Made by a program: the position numbers and the translations under genes. The notes beneath the pieces are model-generated. The model was not told the origin of the DNA. It was given only the letters and a program-made list of their open reading frames with translations, and did not search any database. From Proteles cristata cristata (lineage: Eukaryota; Chordata; Mammalia; Carnivora; Hyaenidae), in the NCBI GenBank assembly GCA_017311185.1, contig JAESUZ010000132.1, positions 1,364,001-1,428,000 of the forward strand: a stretch of DNA of 64,000 nucleotides, in the 5' to 3' direction. Shown one piece after another: positions 48,221 to 60,785 of this stretch (its first letter is position 1; the number at the start of each line of letters is the position of its first letter).

Positions 48221-48956
48221 GTGTGCATTCATTTACAGGAAATTTTAAGAAAGACATAATTATAGAGACAGAAAACAGATTAGTGATTGCCAGGGAGTGG
48301 GGAGAGGACTGGCTGGAAAGGGGTATCAGGGAACTGGGGAATGACAAAAATATCCTATTCCCCGACTGTGGTGTGGTGTGACTGCCTGACTGCATACATC
48401 TGTCCACACTCATGGAATTATACACTTTAAGCAGGTGAATTTTACTGTATACAAACGATATCTAATTAAAGACAGTTTTTAAAAAATTGATACACCTGCA
48501 CATTAGTATACATTATTTTTTCTGCACCCACCTTATTATTTTGCAATTTAATACCTTTTTCTCATCACAAACCAAATAGCTGAAAAAAAATTTTTTTTCA
48601 TTGCAAATGGCAAGACTTCATTTAAGAAAAACTTTTTTCCTCATTCCAAGAATATCAAGAAAAATCATCAAGGAAAAGAAGAAATCTTAGGAGATGAAGG
48701 CCTTAACTTTATCAATTGCTGTATCATTCTAAAAGTTTTCTCTAATGGAAGGAAGTCAAAATCTCAGGCGCATTATTAATCACCATCTGGTCCCAGACAA
48801 AGAGTCCCCAGAGAACACACATCTAAAAGGACACTCACATAACACAACCTGAAGACCAGGGGAGTAGGCATTTAGAATCCCCAACCAATACAGCCCCATT
48901 ATTGCTGACCAGTGTTCCTTTATAAAGATTCACCACTATTTGTCTACTCACGTGTT

Positions 48957-49012
48957 AATGGACGTCAGGGATTACTAACCTTCTAATGGATGTCAGGGAT
49001 TACTAACTTCAT
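48957..49012 (+). repeat. Two-copy tandem duplication, 28-bp unit
   Basis: AATGGACGTCAGGGATTAC and AATGGATGTCAGGGATTAC start at 48957 and 48985. The match continues through ACTAAC, with one substitution. Confidence 0.9.
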
Positions 49013-49966
49013 TTTGGCAGCTATTAAAAGTTGAGACTAAAAAGAATTCTCTCCTAAATATAGATCTAAGCATCACAGACACACTAGAATGGAGATAAAA
49101 TTTAAAAGGATAATTTAAAAAAAGAAATTAACAGCTCAGTATCACTTGATCCTAACTGCTTTAAATGGGCATAGTAAAATAATGTACTACTGACAGAAAG
49201 AAACATGCCCACGGATGTTAAATTACTTTTTCTTTCAGTAGGAGGCAGATCAAGGTTTTTGGAGACTGTCATTGCTTTTTCTTCTACGCCACACCAAGAA
49301 ATTGTGTACTATTCAAACTTTAAAGAGTTTAGCCCTTTACTGGGAAGAGTATCTGTGTCCTATTTTTAAAACAACACTTACTGGCAAATGAATAGGGTAG
49401 GGATAAACGTGTGCAGGAGTCCAAGGAGACACAGGGCAAGTTTAAGACAAGTGAACTCACCCTGAACAGCAGTCACTGCTGGTAAGTACGGGAATAAAGA
49501 CAGAGGAAGTGTCAAGACCAATGCTAAAGAAAGAAGTCAATAAGAAATGGTAGCAAATCATACGAAGTTCGGTGGTCTGTTTATCCTACAAAAGTCGTAG
49601 CCTGAGCCACGAACTGCTAATATTTGACTATTTGTGACCTAAAAATGGCAATTTTCTTATGGTTCAACCTAATAATATCAAAGATAATAATAGGAAAAAC
49701 AGGTAAATAATAGCAGACAATTCAGTAAGCTCTGGCATTTACACATATTGGGAAGTAGTTAAGTAGTTGTTCCTCTTTCCTGAGGGGACACTGAGTTTAA
49801 AGAAAACACAGTTACCTATTTTGAATTAAATGTCACCTAAAATACTAGTTAATATTAATGCAAGAAGTGTAACTAAACCCAATCTGCTAGCTCAGTTCTA
49901 AGAAGTTTTCTTACCACAGAGTTGCTGCAAGTTATAATAGGCTGGAAGAATGGTCTAACAGGGATT

Positions 49967-50072
49967 TTTTTTTTTTTTTTTAAAGTAAACTCTACCCCCA
50001 ATGTGGGGCTCAAACTCATGACCCCAAGATCAAGAGTCGCACGTCCTACCAACTGAGTCAGCGAAATGCCCT
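49967..50072 (-). repeat. Short older tRNA-SINE
   Basis: T run, then AAACTCTACCCCCAATGTGG, GGCTCAAACTCATGACCCC and CCAACTGAGTCAGCGAAATG. Confidence 0.85.
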
Positions 50073-52559
50073 GCTGATAGGGATTTAAAACATGTGAAGT
50101 GTAAAAAAGAAGGTTTAGTCTTCTTTTAAAAAATCTAACTCTTAAAATGTCTTTATCCTTTTAAGAACACATATGGTAACAGAAGAGACCAGTATTCTTC
50201 TCTACTTTGCAAACGTAAATCTTTACTTTTAAGGATGATAAAAAGCATCAAAGCAATTTTGAAAAAAACCTCTATACTGATTCTCTTTAACTTTTACAAC
50301 TAAGCCTCACTGCGTGGCTGTGTGTTTGGAGTTCTTCAATATGGTTAGAATTAAACCATTTTTAGAACCTCCTTAATAAAAATCTATAGCTTGGCATGAA
50401 AGAAAGAAAAGGAAACAGGAGCACATAATTTAATTTCTCTAAAAATGTAACAGATAACTTTAATAGGTCATTTTTAGTCCTCAACTTCTTTGCAATAAAT
50501 TTTATGCTTAGGAAGTAATGAAGGATCAATAGATTGTGATGGCATCATTAGATTCAGTTCTTTTTAAGAAAACGAAACCTAAAAAGGTGGGGCATCACAA
50601 CTGTCTACTATTGATAATCACTATGTATTACTAACCTTAAGTCACCTTTACAAGATAGGATTAGACTTGGAGCATAATTATTAACCCTGCCAAACAGATT
50701 GTGAAGTTGTACCAAATGCATTCCAGATGTTCTCCAGAAGGAATATTTTTATCAAGTCTTAATCCAGATTCCTCAGGATCGCCAGTCATTGTACACTTAA
50801 TGTTTGAAAGAACTGGACTATTACTCAAATAAAATTTCGTAAGCCCTTCCAAGCAGGTATCAATTAGAACAGATTGTGTTCTATGAGCTACACATTTTCT
50901 TAAGTCTCTGGACTGGTTAAAAACACAGCAGGACAAGACCTATGTATAGAGTAAGGGGATACAAAAGGCAGCAGACCTTTGTCTGAAATGGCATTAGTGC
51001 TAACTACTCAATTTATGCTTCAAAAATTATAGCATGTACTCACCTGCTTAAATAGCAATAGGATTGTCAATTTTGCTGATGAGCTTTTATATAACTTTTA
51101 ATCAACAAAATGTGTTTTGAGTCTGCAACTTCAAAAACATTTCCAGTGTAACTGAAATCTTTCAAAATAAAGGACACAAATATAAATGATGTTCAGCCAG
51201 AACTGATCCCCTAACTCACATCACACTCCATTACACAGCTCCTAATCTTCTTAGATTTCCTGGATATGCTGATATAATCTGCTTTCCTGGTAAAAATAAA
51301 ATAAAATTACTGCTACTCTTTAGACTTACACTTTCCAATTAATTATAAAGGGCTGGAAGAATTTGAAATTGAAGAACTTCTTCCCTCTCACCCCTTTTTT
51401 CTTCAAGATCATAATCTCAAAGTAGAGAAGGGTTTTCTTAATTGAGGGTCCCCCAAACAAAACAGCCCCAAGGATGGTTTCAATTAGTTTTCAGTTTTAA
51501 CTACAAGGTAACGGTCATAAAAAATATTACCCATCACCTTGTTCTAATTTAAACTATCAAAAATGTTATATGGTGAATATTTCACACAGTGTCTCTTAAT
51601 ACCTTAGGTCTAAGAATTGAATTTAACTATCAATCTTTTAGTTTAATCATCTGTCCAAATGTCTTATTTTTGTTATTTGGAAAGTTACTTTTTCTAATAT
51701 TTTACTGTTGTTGGATTATACTGCCAAGTAAAAAGCAATTATGTTTCACTCCAGTGGTTTTTCTCTTGAAAAACATTAAAAACTAAAATAAACTCACACA
51801 TTGTGTGCTTACTTTGCCTATGTTAAACATGTGTCTCCACTCAAATTTAAAATGAGGTTGTATCTTAAGGATCTCTTAAACAAGTGCTTCTATCATATCA
51901 GGTAAATGAGATCACATTCAAACTATGTGTTTAAAGGCTATTCCTATAGTGATTATGGAAGCTCTCAGTACTGATTCCCTTCAAGGCACAGAAAGTATGT
52001 AGTATCGCAAGTACAGTGCCAGGCTCACTAAATGCTTCTTCCCTTTCCTTTGGCTGGTAAAGCAATTTCCAAACTGTATTTCATTTCAGTTATTATACCT
52101 CTAAATATTACCAAGTCCATTACCAGCCTGCCTTATCCCCTATAAGATACTACTGTATAGTCTACCGTAAGTGAATGGAAGAATATATTGATTTATATTA
52201 ATGTAAATTAACTTGGCATTCTCTTATACAAGTGGTGCTACATATAAATCCAATGTTAGGACAACAGGTCAATCTCTTGCTCAGCTCCAAGTATTCTGGG
52301 CTTAGGTGAAGAGGGAATCAGGTCTGCCCTAACTATTTCTATTACAGCAGTTCCAAGAACTGTACGTTATTTGCATGGTAGAAAATCTCAGGTGCAATCA
52401 CAATGACACTTTCAAAAGAGACAAAGAGACAAGTAAACCTAGGCTAAGAATTAAATTTCCTTTCACGCTCAATACTTAAACCACAGCATCTTTCCTATGC
52501 TACATCAGCAATTTCTGAGAGAAGAACAGACTTAGGGTTGCCCTCCTTTCCCTTTTAGA

Positions 52560-52700
52560 AACTGGCAAATGTAAGAGTTACTTTGCAGCTGAGGAAGCTA
52601 AATCAACACCAGGAGAGGCTAAGAAACTCTAAGAGGAAGAACCAGGATTTGAACTCCTTGGTTCTTCTAGACTGCACCCTTAACCACTGCTTGAGGATCC
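52560..52700 (-). repeat. MIR fragment
   Basis: CAGCTGAGGAAGCTAAATCA, AGAACCAGGATTTGAACTCC and GACTGCACCCTTAACCACTG in reverse MIR order. Confidence 0.7.
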
Positions 52701-52799
52701 CCTTTAGCTTCTGTATTAAGTAGGACTTAAAAGGAAATAGCAGTTAACAGGAATGTAAAAAGAGAATAACTGAGTATCTGTTTAATTAAAGTCACTGAT

Positions 52800-53405
52800 G
52801 GTGCCTGCTGGAGCATCCCCTGGAGACTTACCTGCCTCTTAGGAATGTTACACTAACACTGTCTCCACCTCCCTGGCCCAGGAGGCCACAGGTCTCCTTG
52901 ATTCTTGGGCCCTGATCCATCTGTTCCTAGGAAAGAGCTGGTGCCCAGAGATTTCCTGTTATCCCGGATCCTTTGCAATAGCACTGCAACCGGGATTAAG
53001 GGTTAAATTGCTTCAAGCTTATTCTGACCCAAGTCCCTTGATCTGTAGCAGACCTGACTTTGCCTTTCCCTGAGATTTGCAGACCGCTGGCCTTGAGGAG
53101 TGAAGGATGAAACTTTCCCAGAAGATACGGTCTGACTACATTTGAAAACAGCTATACTACTGCTGCTGCCAGTAATTCTGTTCACACTCATGTCAACAGA
53201 GGAGTAGCTGCCTGGGCACCTGCTTCTCTGGCACATAGACCCCTCCCTTTTCCTGTGCTTTCCCTTTTAAAACCCTCTGGCTTCCGCTGGATGGGGCAGA
53301 TGGTCTTCAAGATGTTCGTCCACCATCTTCCCACAGTGCCCGCTTCCTGAACAAAGCAACCTTTCCTTTCCCAACATCACTGGTCTCTCCAGCACTGACT
53401 TTTGT
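52800..53405 (+). mobile_element. Possible solo LTR, old
   Basis: About 600 bases unlike the surrounding intron, with a CCTTTTAAAACCCTCTGG TATA-like box at about 53262, followed by a C/T-rich leader. No coding part, no verified TG...CA ends and no target duplication found. It could be an endogenous retroviral LTR or another unclassified repeat. Confidence 0.35.
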
Positions 53406-53760
53406 ATTCCATGGTCTACAGATCTATACTTCTGCCACTATGACACGAGGTTGATACTATAGCTTTGAGATGTGTGACTCCTCTAACTTTGTTCTTTTTC
53501 AAGTTTGATTGTTCTGTGTCTCTTGTCTCTTCTATTTCCATATGAATATTAGGATCCACTTGCTAATTTCTAAAAAAAAAAAAAAAAGGCAGCTGGGATT
53601 TTGAAGGGGATATTGTTGAATCTGTATATCAACTTGGGAAGTACTGTTGTCTTAACAATACCAAGCCCTCCAATCCATGAACACAGGTATCTTTCCATTT
53701 GTTTAGGTCTTCTTCCTGCTTGTTTTTGTACATTTATTTTTCCTTTGGATGAGATGTACT
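53400..53760 (-). mobile_element. LINE-1 fragment, reverse
   Basis: Antisense ORF2-type sequence: TTGATACTATAGCTTTGAG, GAATATTAGGATCCACTTG, TTGTTGAATCTGTATATCAA, TAACAATACCAAGCCCTCC. No open frame. Confidence 0.7.
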
Positions 53761-53879
53761 AAATATTCTCAAAATATTGAGTTGGGTTGAGAAGGCAAGG
53801 CAAAGGGAGAAATGAATAAACATATTAAATACAACATGATACAGGTCCTAATTTGAGTAAGAATAAGTAACACTTCTTT

Positions 53880-54590
53880 TTTCTACTTGCATCTCTGATT
53901 TCCCCTAATGAAAATGTGTCTTTAAATGTATTACTAAATGCTGACAAGAATATGCAACTCTCATACATTTCTATTGAGATTGTAAACTGGGACTTTGTAA
54001 AAATGGCAGCATATGCTGCACCTAAACATATGCCTATTCTATGACCTGGCAATTCCATTCCTAGATACACATGTCCAACAGAACTGTGGACCAAAAGACA
54101 CGTAGAAGTGTGCTACTCATAGTAACAGCCCAATTCAGGAAACAACTAAAACGACCATCAGTGCAATGGATAAACTGTATTCAAACAGCATCTATTGTTT
54201 GATACTAGACAGCAGTTGCAAATAAACTACTGCTCCACCCAAACATGTAGATGAATCTCAGAAGACATAATGATGAATAAAATATACCAGATTCATGCGT
54301 GATTATATGTATTATAGGTAAGATTCCATTTACATGAAGCTCAAGAACAGGCAAAACTAAGATGCAGTGATGGAATTCAAACAGTGCCCAAATGATCTTT
54401 AGCAAGGAAGAACGGACTGGCAAGAGGCACAAGACAGCCTTCTGTGACACTGTCACTGTCCTGTATCGTGATCTGAGTGCTGGTTAGACAGGTGTGTATT
54501 CACTGAACTGCATGTCTAAGATTTGGGCACTTGACTGTATGAATGTTAATACTGGAATAAAAGTAAAAATAAAGACTTAAATACTTGTAA
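53880..54590 (+). mobile_element. Old LINE-1 3' end, forward
   Basis: TATGACCTGGCAATTCCATTC, CAGCCCAATTCAGGAAACA, GTGCAATGGATAAACTG and GATTCCATTTACATGAAGC are typical of old L1 3' regions. Confidence 0.7.
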
Positions 54591-55456
54591 AATCAACTAA
54601 AGTTAAATAAATTGGAATGAGATTACACTTCTGATCCCTCAATTTATAATCTTAAATATATCCAACTAGTATTTAATAATCACCCTTTTACTTAAAAAAC
54701 AAAACCAAACACAACCATCTAGATATTACAGGGTGGTCTCAGGCAGTCTCTTGTCAGCCTTTGTTACTTAAGACAAATCTGGAAAAATACCAAAATTTGC
54801 TAGGTGTTCCAGGAATTTGTAAGACAGGGGAAGTGTTATGAAAACAGTACTTTGGAGTTAAAGCCCTTGTCCTGAAGCAAGAAATGAAAGCATAAAGGGG
54901 CTGATCCTTACTCTTTTTCCTCCTTTCTGTTTTTAAATGATCATATGAATAAACGCACAAATCAGACAATACTGGCCATAAAAATACTTACTTTCCACCT
55001 GTGCATATGCTTTCATTCTCAAAGTCATTTCTCCCTAGATGTTTTAGTATTAGGTGTTTCGTCTATATACTCTGCAAGGGAGAGAAGCTGCTGAAAGGTT
55101 GGCACAAGTATCACTAACGAATCTGATTCCAATTGCCCTACTGACTAAGGCCTTTTAAGAGAGCTGTGGGGCGTTATCACTGGGATTATCTGCGTAGAAT
55201 GGGGCACAGAACTAATCAGATTAGCAAAGAAAAAGTTAAAATGATGCCTATCTCTGGATAAACGGAATATATTATCAATATACAAAAATGGATTCTCTTG
55301 AGATTGTGCTTTCTCAAATTTGAAATTCTGACCATCAAATATGGCAATGGCAAAATATTAATTTCTTAAGACTAATGCTTTTGCTAAATTAGAATAGAAG
55401 GATGGGTTCTTTTGGAAAGTAGTAGAGTTTGATTTCATTTTAAAAGGTAAAGCTGA

Positions 55457-55691
55457 GGGGCGCCTGGGTGGCTTAGTCGGTTAAGCGTCCGACTTTCGCT
55501 TAGGTCATGATCTCGCGGTTCGTGGGTTCGAGCCCCGCGTCGGGCTCTGTGCTGACTGCCAGCTCAGAGCCTGGAGCCTGTTTCAGTCTATGACTCCCTC
55601 TCTCTCTGACCCTCCCCTGCTAACGCTGTCTCTCGCTCTCTCCTAGAAATAAATAAAACATTAAAAAATTTTAAAAAAAAAAATAAATAAA
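55457..55691 (+). repeat. SINEC_Fc-like SINE, young, 16-bp TSD
   Basis: TAAAAGGTAAAGCTGA is exact at 55441-55456 and 55692-55707. A box (CTTAGTCGGTTAAGCG) and B box (GGGTTCGAGCCCC) are intact; among the best conserved copies here. Confidence 0.96.
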
Positions 55692-56180
55692 TAAAAGGTA
55701 AAGCTGAGCAGTGGGGCAGACACAGGCAGTTTAGGGAGAGCTGGATTTGTCCGAGGGTTTAAGATATTCCTGAACTAAATAAACCCTCGGTAAACAGAAC
55801 ATTCCTTACGTGTGCAAGCATATCCTTTAATAGGGAGAATTGCTGGGATTCTTGACTCCACTCAATCAGGAAATCAGAGTTCTAAAAATAAATTTTACCT
55901 CTTCCAAGAAAGAGGAAGTGGGTTGGCAAGTGAACATTTAGATTTGATAACCAACAGTAATAGAAAACTTTCTGAAGTCTCTGGGATTTTCAGGAGCCTA
56001 AAGGAAAACCGCTGAATGTTGAATCCCCTTTAAAATTACTACTTATTAAAAAAAAAACTGTACATTTACAAAAGTCTCAACAGAATGTGTAAGTTTATTT
56101 CATACAAATTATTTACTCCATATAAATGATGAACCACTTAATCAAACTTAATATTGCCAATTAAAACAAAAGTGCTCATG

Positions 56181-56396
56181 AGGTGCCTGGGTGGCTCAGG
56201 TGGTTCAGCATCTGACTTCGGCTCAGGTCATGATCTCACGGTTCCTGGGTTTGAGCCCCACATCCGGCTCTGTGCTGACAGCTAGCTCAGAGCCTGGAAC
56301 CTGCTTCGGATTCTGTGTCTCCCTCTCTCTCCGCCCCTCCCCTGGTCATGCTCTGTCTCTCTCTCAAAAATAAATTAACACTAAAAAAAAATTTTA
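56181..56396 (+). repeat. tRNA-SINE
   Basis: AGGTGCCTGGGTGGCTCAG head and AAATAAATTAACAC tail. AAGTGCTCATGA / AAGTACTCAGA may be an imperfect duplication. Confidence 0.9.
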
Positions 56397-56988
56397 AGTA
56401 CTCAGATTTGAGAAAAATGACCAATTTATATTAAGGGCACCAAATAAAAGAAACTGCATGACAGGAGTTGTGAATATGCTTCAGGATTGCCTTTCTTTTT
56501 TGTGTGTGTGTCTGCTAAAATTAGGATGTTTATTACTTTTTCTACTGGCAGCAATGAAAAATCACTAGAAACCATACTTTTGTCTTTTTCAAATAATCTG
56601 CATTAAGACCATACTTTCTCAAGATGAAATTCAGTGTCAAAATCCTCAAAATGTTTAGATATCAAAGAAAAATACTGATGTTTTTTCATTAATGATGAGA
56701 AAAAATAAGAGATCCAATTTAATCAAGGTCTGACATTTATAAATTTTAAGCACGCAACTGAGTAAGAAATGAATTATAAATAACAATTACAGAAAGAAAT
56801 TATCATTTGTGCAATTTCTAGGTTGATTACGATAGTATATATCCAAAGAACCAACAGAAGTTCTCAGATCCTATGTCAAATAATGGAATGTAGGCTAGCA
56901 CTCCTAACATGACTTTTATTTACTATGCACTACCTGCATACTGTATGATGCAGGCAGGCAGAGAATCCACGCATTAAAGACAAGACAG

Positions 56989-57213
56989 GGGGCGCCTGGG
57001 TGGCTTAGTCGGTTAAGTGTCCGACTTTTGCTTGGGTCATGATCTCGTGGTTCGTGGGTTCGAGCCCCGCGTCGGGCTCTGTGCTGACTGCCAGTTCAGA
57101 GCCTGGAGCCTGTTTCAGAGACTGTGACTCCCTCTCTCTCTGACCCTCCCCTGCTCATGCTGTCTCTATCTCTCTCCTAGAAATAAATAAAAAAACATTA
57201 AAAAAAAAAAAAA
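56989..57213 (+). repeat. SINEC_Fc-like SINE, young, 13-bp TSD
   Basis: AAAGACAAGACAG is at 56976-56988 and 57214-57226. Head and boxes are near the window consensus. Confidence 0.95.
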
Positions 57214-57374
57214 AAAGACAAGACAGAATGGCACTATGGTCAAACACATTATCAAGGTGAGTCAATTAGGATGGTGTTCAAAGTTCTTTATCCTTAACGG
57301 TTTCTATGAAAATAAGGGCAGAAGCAGAAATGTGTACACATCCCAAAGCAGCTTCTTCATTGTTTACAGTGCCT

Positions 57375-58392
57375 TCTCTGCACTGTTTTTCTTTTGCCTT
57401 TTCTACTAGTGGTACTAACTGCCAGTGTTCTGCTAAAGTGTTTAATAATTCCATAATGAAAGACAGATAATTATGCTACCCTCTGATATTTTTGATCTCT
57501 TATCTTTTTAGTTTCTGTACTACTTCTTCAATAAGCATCTGATTTTTGGCAACCTCTGACTGAATAGCACTTAACATATTACAATCCTGATCTGTATCCA
57601 AGGGTTCCTCAGCAAGTTGTCCTGTAACTCTGCTATCATCTGTTCATGTATCATTTTTCTGTCAGACTCAATGGACATTAAGTTAAATCAAATTTCACTG
57701 TACCTTTGTATCTGATTTTCTATGACTGCTTCATTGTACTGTCATCTTGATCCCCTGCATCTAAACCAATCGGTCCTTCTCTTAATCCATCTAATTCATA
57801 CAATCTTCTGTCCACAGGAACGTAACTGACAAAGTTAAAAGTATCTTCTTCTTTTGCTGGTGTCTTTGCATCAAATACAAGCATGTGCTGTCTGGACAAG
57901 CTATTATGGACTTGTCGCGTCACATCTGGATTGCTCAATGCTAAACCTTTCATAGCTGCATCAAAGCTTTGTGAAAGTTCTTTGACCTCTAAAAATGTCT
58001 CTTCTAGTAGATGGACATTTTTTAAAAAACAATTTTTTTAACATTTTTCATTTTTGAGAGAGAGAGAGAGTGTGAGGGGGGGGAAGGGCAGAGAGAGAGG
58101 GAGACACATAATCCGAAGCAGGCTCCAGGCTCTGAGCTGTCAGCACAGACCCCCACAGGGGGCTTGAAGCCACAAGCTGTGAGATCATGACCTGAGCCAA
58201 AGTCAGATGCTTAACCAACTGAGCCCCCCCAGGTGCCCCTAGATGGACATCTTGATGGGTATAGTTCAATAACACACTTACTATGGCTTGACTAGCACAA
58301 ACATTATTAATTACTTGCTTGGCAAAAAATATCGTGTCAAGTCTGGAGTCCTGAACTACAGAGTCCGCTGATTCTTCTCCTGGCTGCTACTT
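57375..58392 (-). pseudogene. UCHL5: UCHL5 processed pseudogene, SINE-interrupted
   Basis: Minus-strand translation in pieces matches UCHL5/UCH37, the proteasome- and INO80-associated deubiquitinase, without introns. Segments: SADSVVQDSRLDTIFFAKQV and LLNYTHQDVHL (58.4-58.25 kb), then AAMKGLALSNPDVTRQVHNS, YELDGLREGPIGLDAG (57.95-57.72 kb), QLAEEPLDTDQD, AIQSEVAKNQMLIEE and LLNTLAEHWQLVPLVEKAKE (to 57.38 kb). It is 5'-truncated near residue 85, so the N-terminal part with the catalytic Cys is missing or incomplete. Stops and frameshifts occur, for example after the QDD segment. A SINE at 58019-58239 splits it. It is inside SPTLC2, same strand, and not expected to make protein. Confidence 0.93.
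58019..58239 (-). repeat. tRNA-SINE inside the UCHL5 pseudogene
   Basis: Reverse copy. TAGATGGACAT is exact at 58008-58018 and 58240-58250, so the insertion came after the retrocopy. Confidence 0.95.
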
Positions 58393-58824
58393 GGAAAAAA
58401 AGAAAAAAATTAGCCCATAAACTAGCTTTCACTTTTCAAAATTCTTAGGCTCTAAACCCCGTATTTCTTCTACTTGGGATCCTCAGCAACCAAATTCTTT
58501 AATAAGCTTGATGAAAACCCCAGGGTCGCTCTCCATGATGTACCATTCCCCAGCACTGGCCATTATAGCCCAGGCCACACACTACCCCACTGCCACCTAG
58601 GCTCTGTCCACCCCTCACCTCAACCTGTACTAGCTGCCACTCGCCACTGAGCTCACTGATTTCGGCAAACCTGCCACAGAGCTCATCAACACCATGTCAC
58701 CCTGCCTACTTCCCCCAACAGACTGCTTCAAGATTTCTTAAAGACACGTAAAAGCAAAGAAGTGAAGTAAAAAAAGTAAAGAAGCTGAACTGGGGGGCTA
58801 ACATTTTTGAAGCCTTATCTAATT

Positions 58825-59042
58825 AAAAAAATTTTTTTTAATGTTTATTTTTGAGAGAGAGAGAGAAAACGACAGAGTGTGAGCAGGGGAGGGTCAGAGA
58901 GAGAGACACAGCATCTGAAACAGGCTCCTGGCTCTGAGCTGTCAGCAAAGAGCCCAACGTGGGGCTCGAACCCATGAACTGTGAGATCATGACCTGAGCT
59001 GAAGTCAAACGCTTAACCAACTGAGCTACCCAGGTGGCCCCA
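58825..59042 (-). repeat. tRNA-SINE with 15-bp TSD
   Basis: AAGCCTTATCTAATT is at 58810-58824 and 59043-59057. Reverse copy ending GAGCTACCCAGGTGGCCCC. Confidence 0.94.
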
Positions 59043-59261
59043 AAGCCTTATCTAATTTTAAGACATAAAACTGTTAAGAGAAACAAATCTAGAAGATAAA
59101 TAATAAAGACTTCATTTATTTCAGCATATATTTGCTAGAAATACAGGAGATACAAAAGTAGCATCATAGTCACTACACCAAAGACAAAAATCTCACCAGG
59201 AAGGCTACACAGAAAAGGAAGAATGTACTGCATGCTAGGCAAGCAGACATTAAATAAATAT

Positions 59262-59890
59262 ATCCTGAGTGCCTGTCCAGTGTGTCTGTCAGACATCTAG
59301 GCCCTGGATATACTGCATGGAATAAAACGGGCAACATTCCTGCCCGCATGGAACATACAGTCCGATGTGGGAGATGGACAACAAAAAAGGCAATGTCCCA
59401 CCCAAGTGATGTTTGAGAAATGATCTGGATGAGCCAAGCACTATCTCAATTAAGTGCCAAGGTCCAGAAGCAAAAGCACTCCTGGCATTTCCTAGGGCAG
59501 AGTGAACCAGCGCGGTTGGAACTGAGCCAGGAAAGGGGATGTGAGATATAGGCAGTCCACAGAGGGCCAGATCACAGGGGACTCACTTTAAGAAAAACTC
59601 TGATTTTGACTTTGACTTGAGAGGCGGGAGAAGCCCCAGAAGGGTTCTTAAACAGAAGACTAAGATCTTCTGTTTCAACAGGGTTACCCTGAGGGCAGCA
59701 TTTACATAGAGGTGAAGACAGAAGCAGAGAAGGGGCGTGGGAGATGATGGCTTGTACTAGGGTGACAGCAATGGGTATGAAAAGTGGATGGGACATGTAT
59801 TTTGAAGGTGGACAGAAGTGTTACAAACTGTTAAAGCATAGAAGATCCAAAATAAATACTTAAGAATGAATGGATCCAGGATAAGAAGGA
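59262..59890 (+). repeat. Ancient mammalian-wide LINE-like repeat
   Basis: Blocks in order: CTAGGCCCTGGATATACTG, CCTGCCCGCATGGAACATACAG, GGGCCAGATCACAGGGGAC, GAGATGATGGCTTGTACTAGGGTGACAGC, ATGTATTTTGAAGGTGGACAG. These match a remembered L2-type consensus. Class not certain. Confidence 0.6.
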
Positions 59891-60581
59891 GACCAGTGTG
59901 GACTAGGGTACTCAGGAAAGGCATTAGAGTCCTCACATTTCACTGGAACTCTTGGCATGGATGGCTTCTATTCCGTAATATCAGCATGGTTTATTTATCT
60001 TAATTCTTGGAAATTATTTTTGCTTGACTGATTTTCCTAGGACTATCAAATCCAAGTGAAAGTAGACAGAAATGTAAGCCAAGTAAATAGCAGTGACGAT
60101 AAAGGGTAGTGGACAGATTCAAAGATACTAGGGAGGCACAATCTAAAGGCTCTGGTAATTAAATATATGGAATAAAGAAACAAAGAAAATATAATCCGGG
60201 CTTCTTATTTGGACAATTTGCCATTATTTGAAGAAATACAAAAGAAAAAGCATGTTTTTTGAGGGGGAAACAAACGGAAAAGGCTAAAAATTTTAGAGAA
60301 ACATAATCAATTTGGGGGAAGCAAGTATTTTTAGTCTAAAGGTTTAAAATTAAGTAGGTCAAGACGACTGCTTCCAAATTTGGATTGGCATATTACAAGT
60401 TAATTGCTGTTCGGAATGATCAGAGGATTCTGGAAATGGACAATGGAAACTGCTGCATAGCGTTCTATAATGTATTTAATGCCAGTGAATTGTAGACCTA
60501 AAACTAATTAAAATGTTAACTTTTATGCATATTTTACCACCATGTTCATCCACTAGATGTCAAATTGTTGTTGTTGTTGTT

Positions 60582-60785
60582 TAACATTTATTCATTTCTG
60601 AGAGACAGAGACAGAATGCAAGTGGGGAAGGGGCAGAGAGAGAGGGAGACACAGAATCTGAAGTAGGCTCCAGGCTCTGAGCTGTCAGTACAGAGCCTGA
60701 TGCAGGGCTTGAACTCATGAATCGCGTGATCACGACTTGAAGCCAAAAAGTCAGTCGCTTAACCAACTGAGCCACCCAGGCACCC
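60582..60785 (-). repeat. tRNA-SINE
   Basis: Reverse copy ending GAGCCACCCAGGCACCC, beside a (TTG)n run at its tail. Confidence 0.92.

Larger units (their letters stand above)
46740..48485 (+). mobile_element. Old LINE-1-type fragments, forward
   Basis: GATAAAAGGCAGAAAGG to TACATGAAATAAACCAGACAC, CAGATTAGTGATTGCCAGGG and the 3' end AATTATACACTTTAAGCAGGTGAATTTTACTGT are old L1. The first part (46.74-47.4 kb) resembles L1/HAL1 5' sequence less certainly. Two SINEs interrupt it. Confidence 0.55.

Noticed and set aside
52801..52900. Possible exon: GGCAG|GTAAGT donor on the minus strand at about 52830
   Set aside because: The preceding sequence does not encode SPTLC2 and has no matching acceptor.
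55457..55560. tRNA gene candidates (A and B boxes in the SINE heads)
   Set aside because: The boxes belong to tRNA-derived SINEs: the heads are followed by the CT-rich region and A-tail, and the acceptor stem does not close as a functional tRNA.
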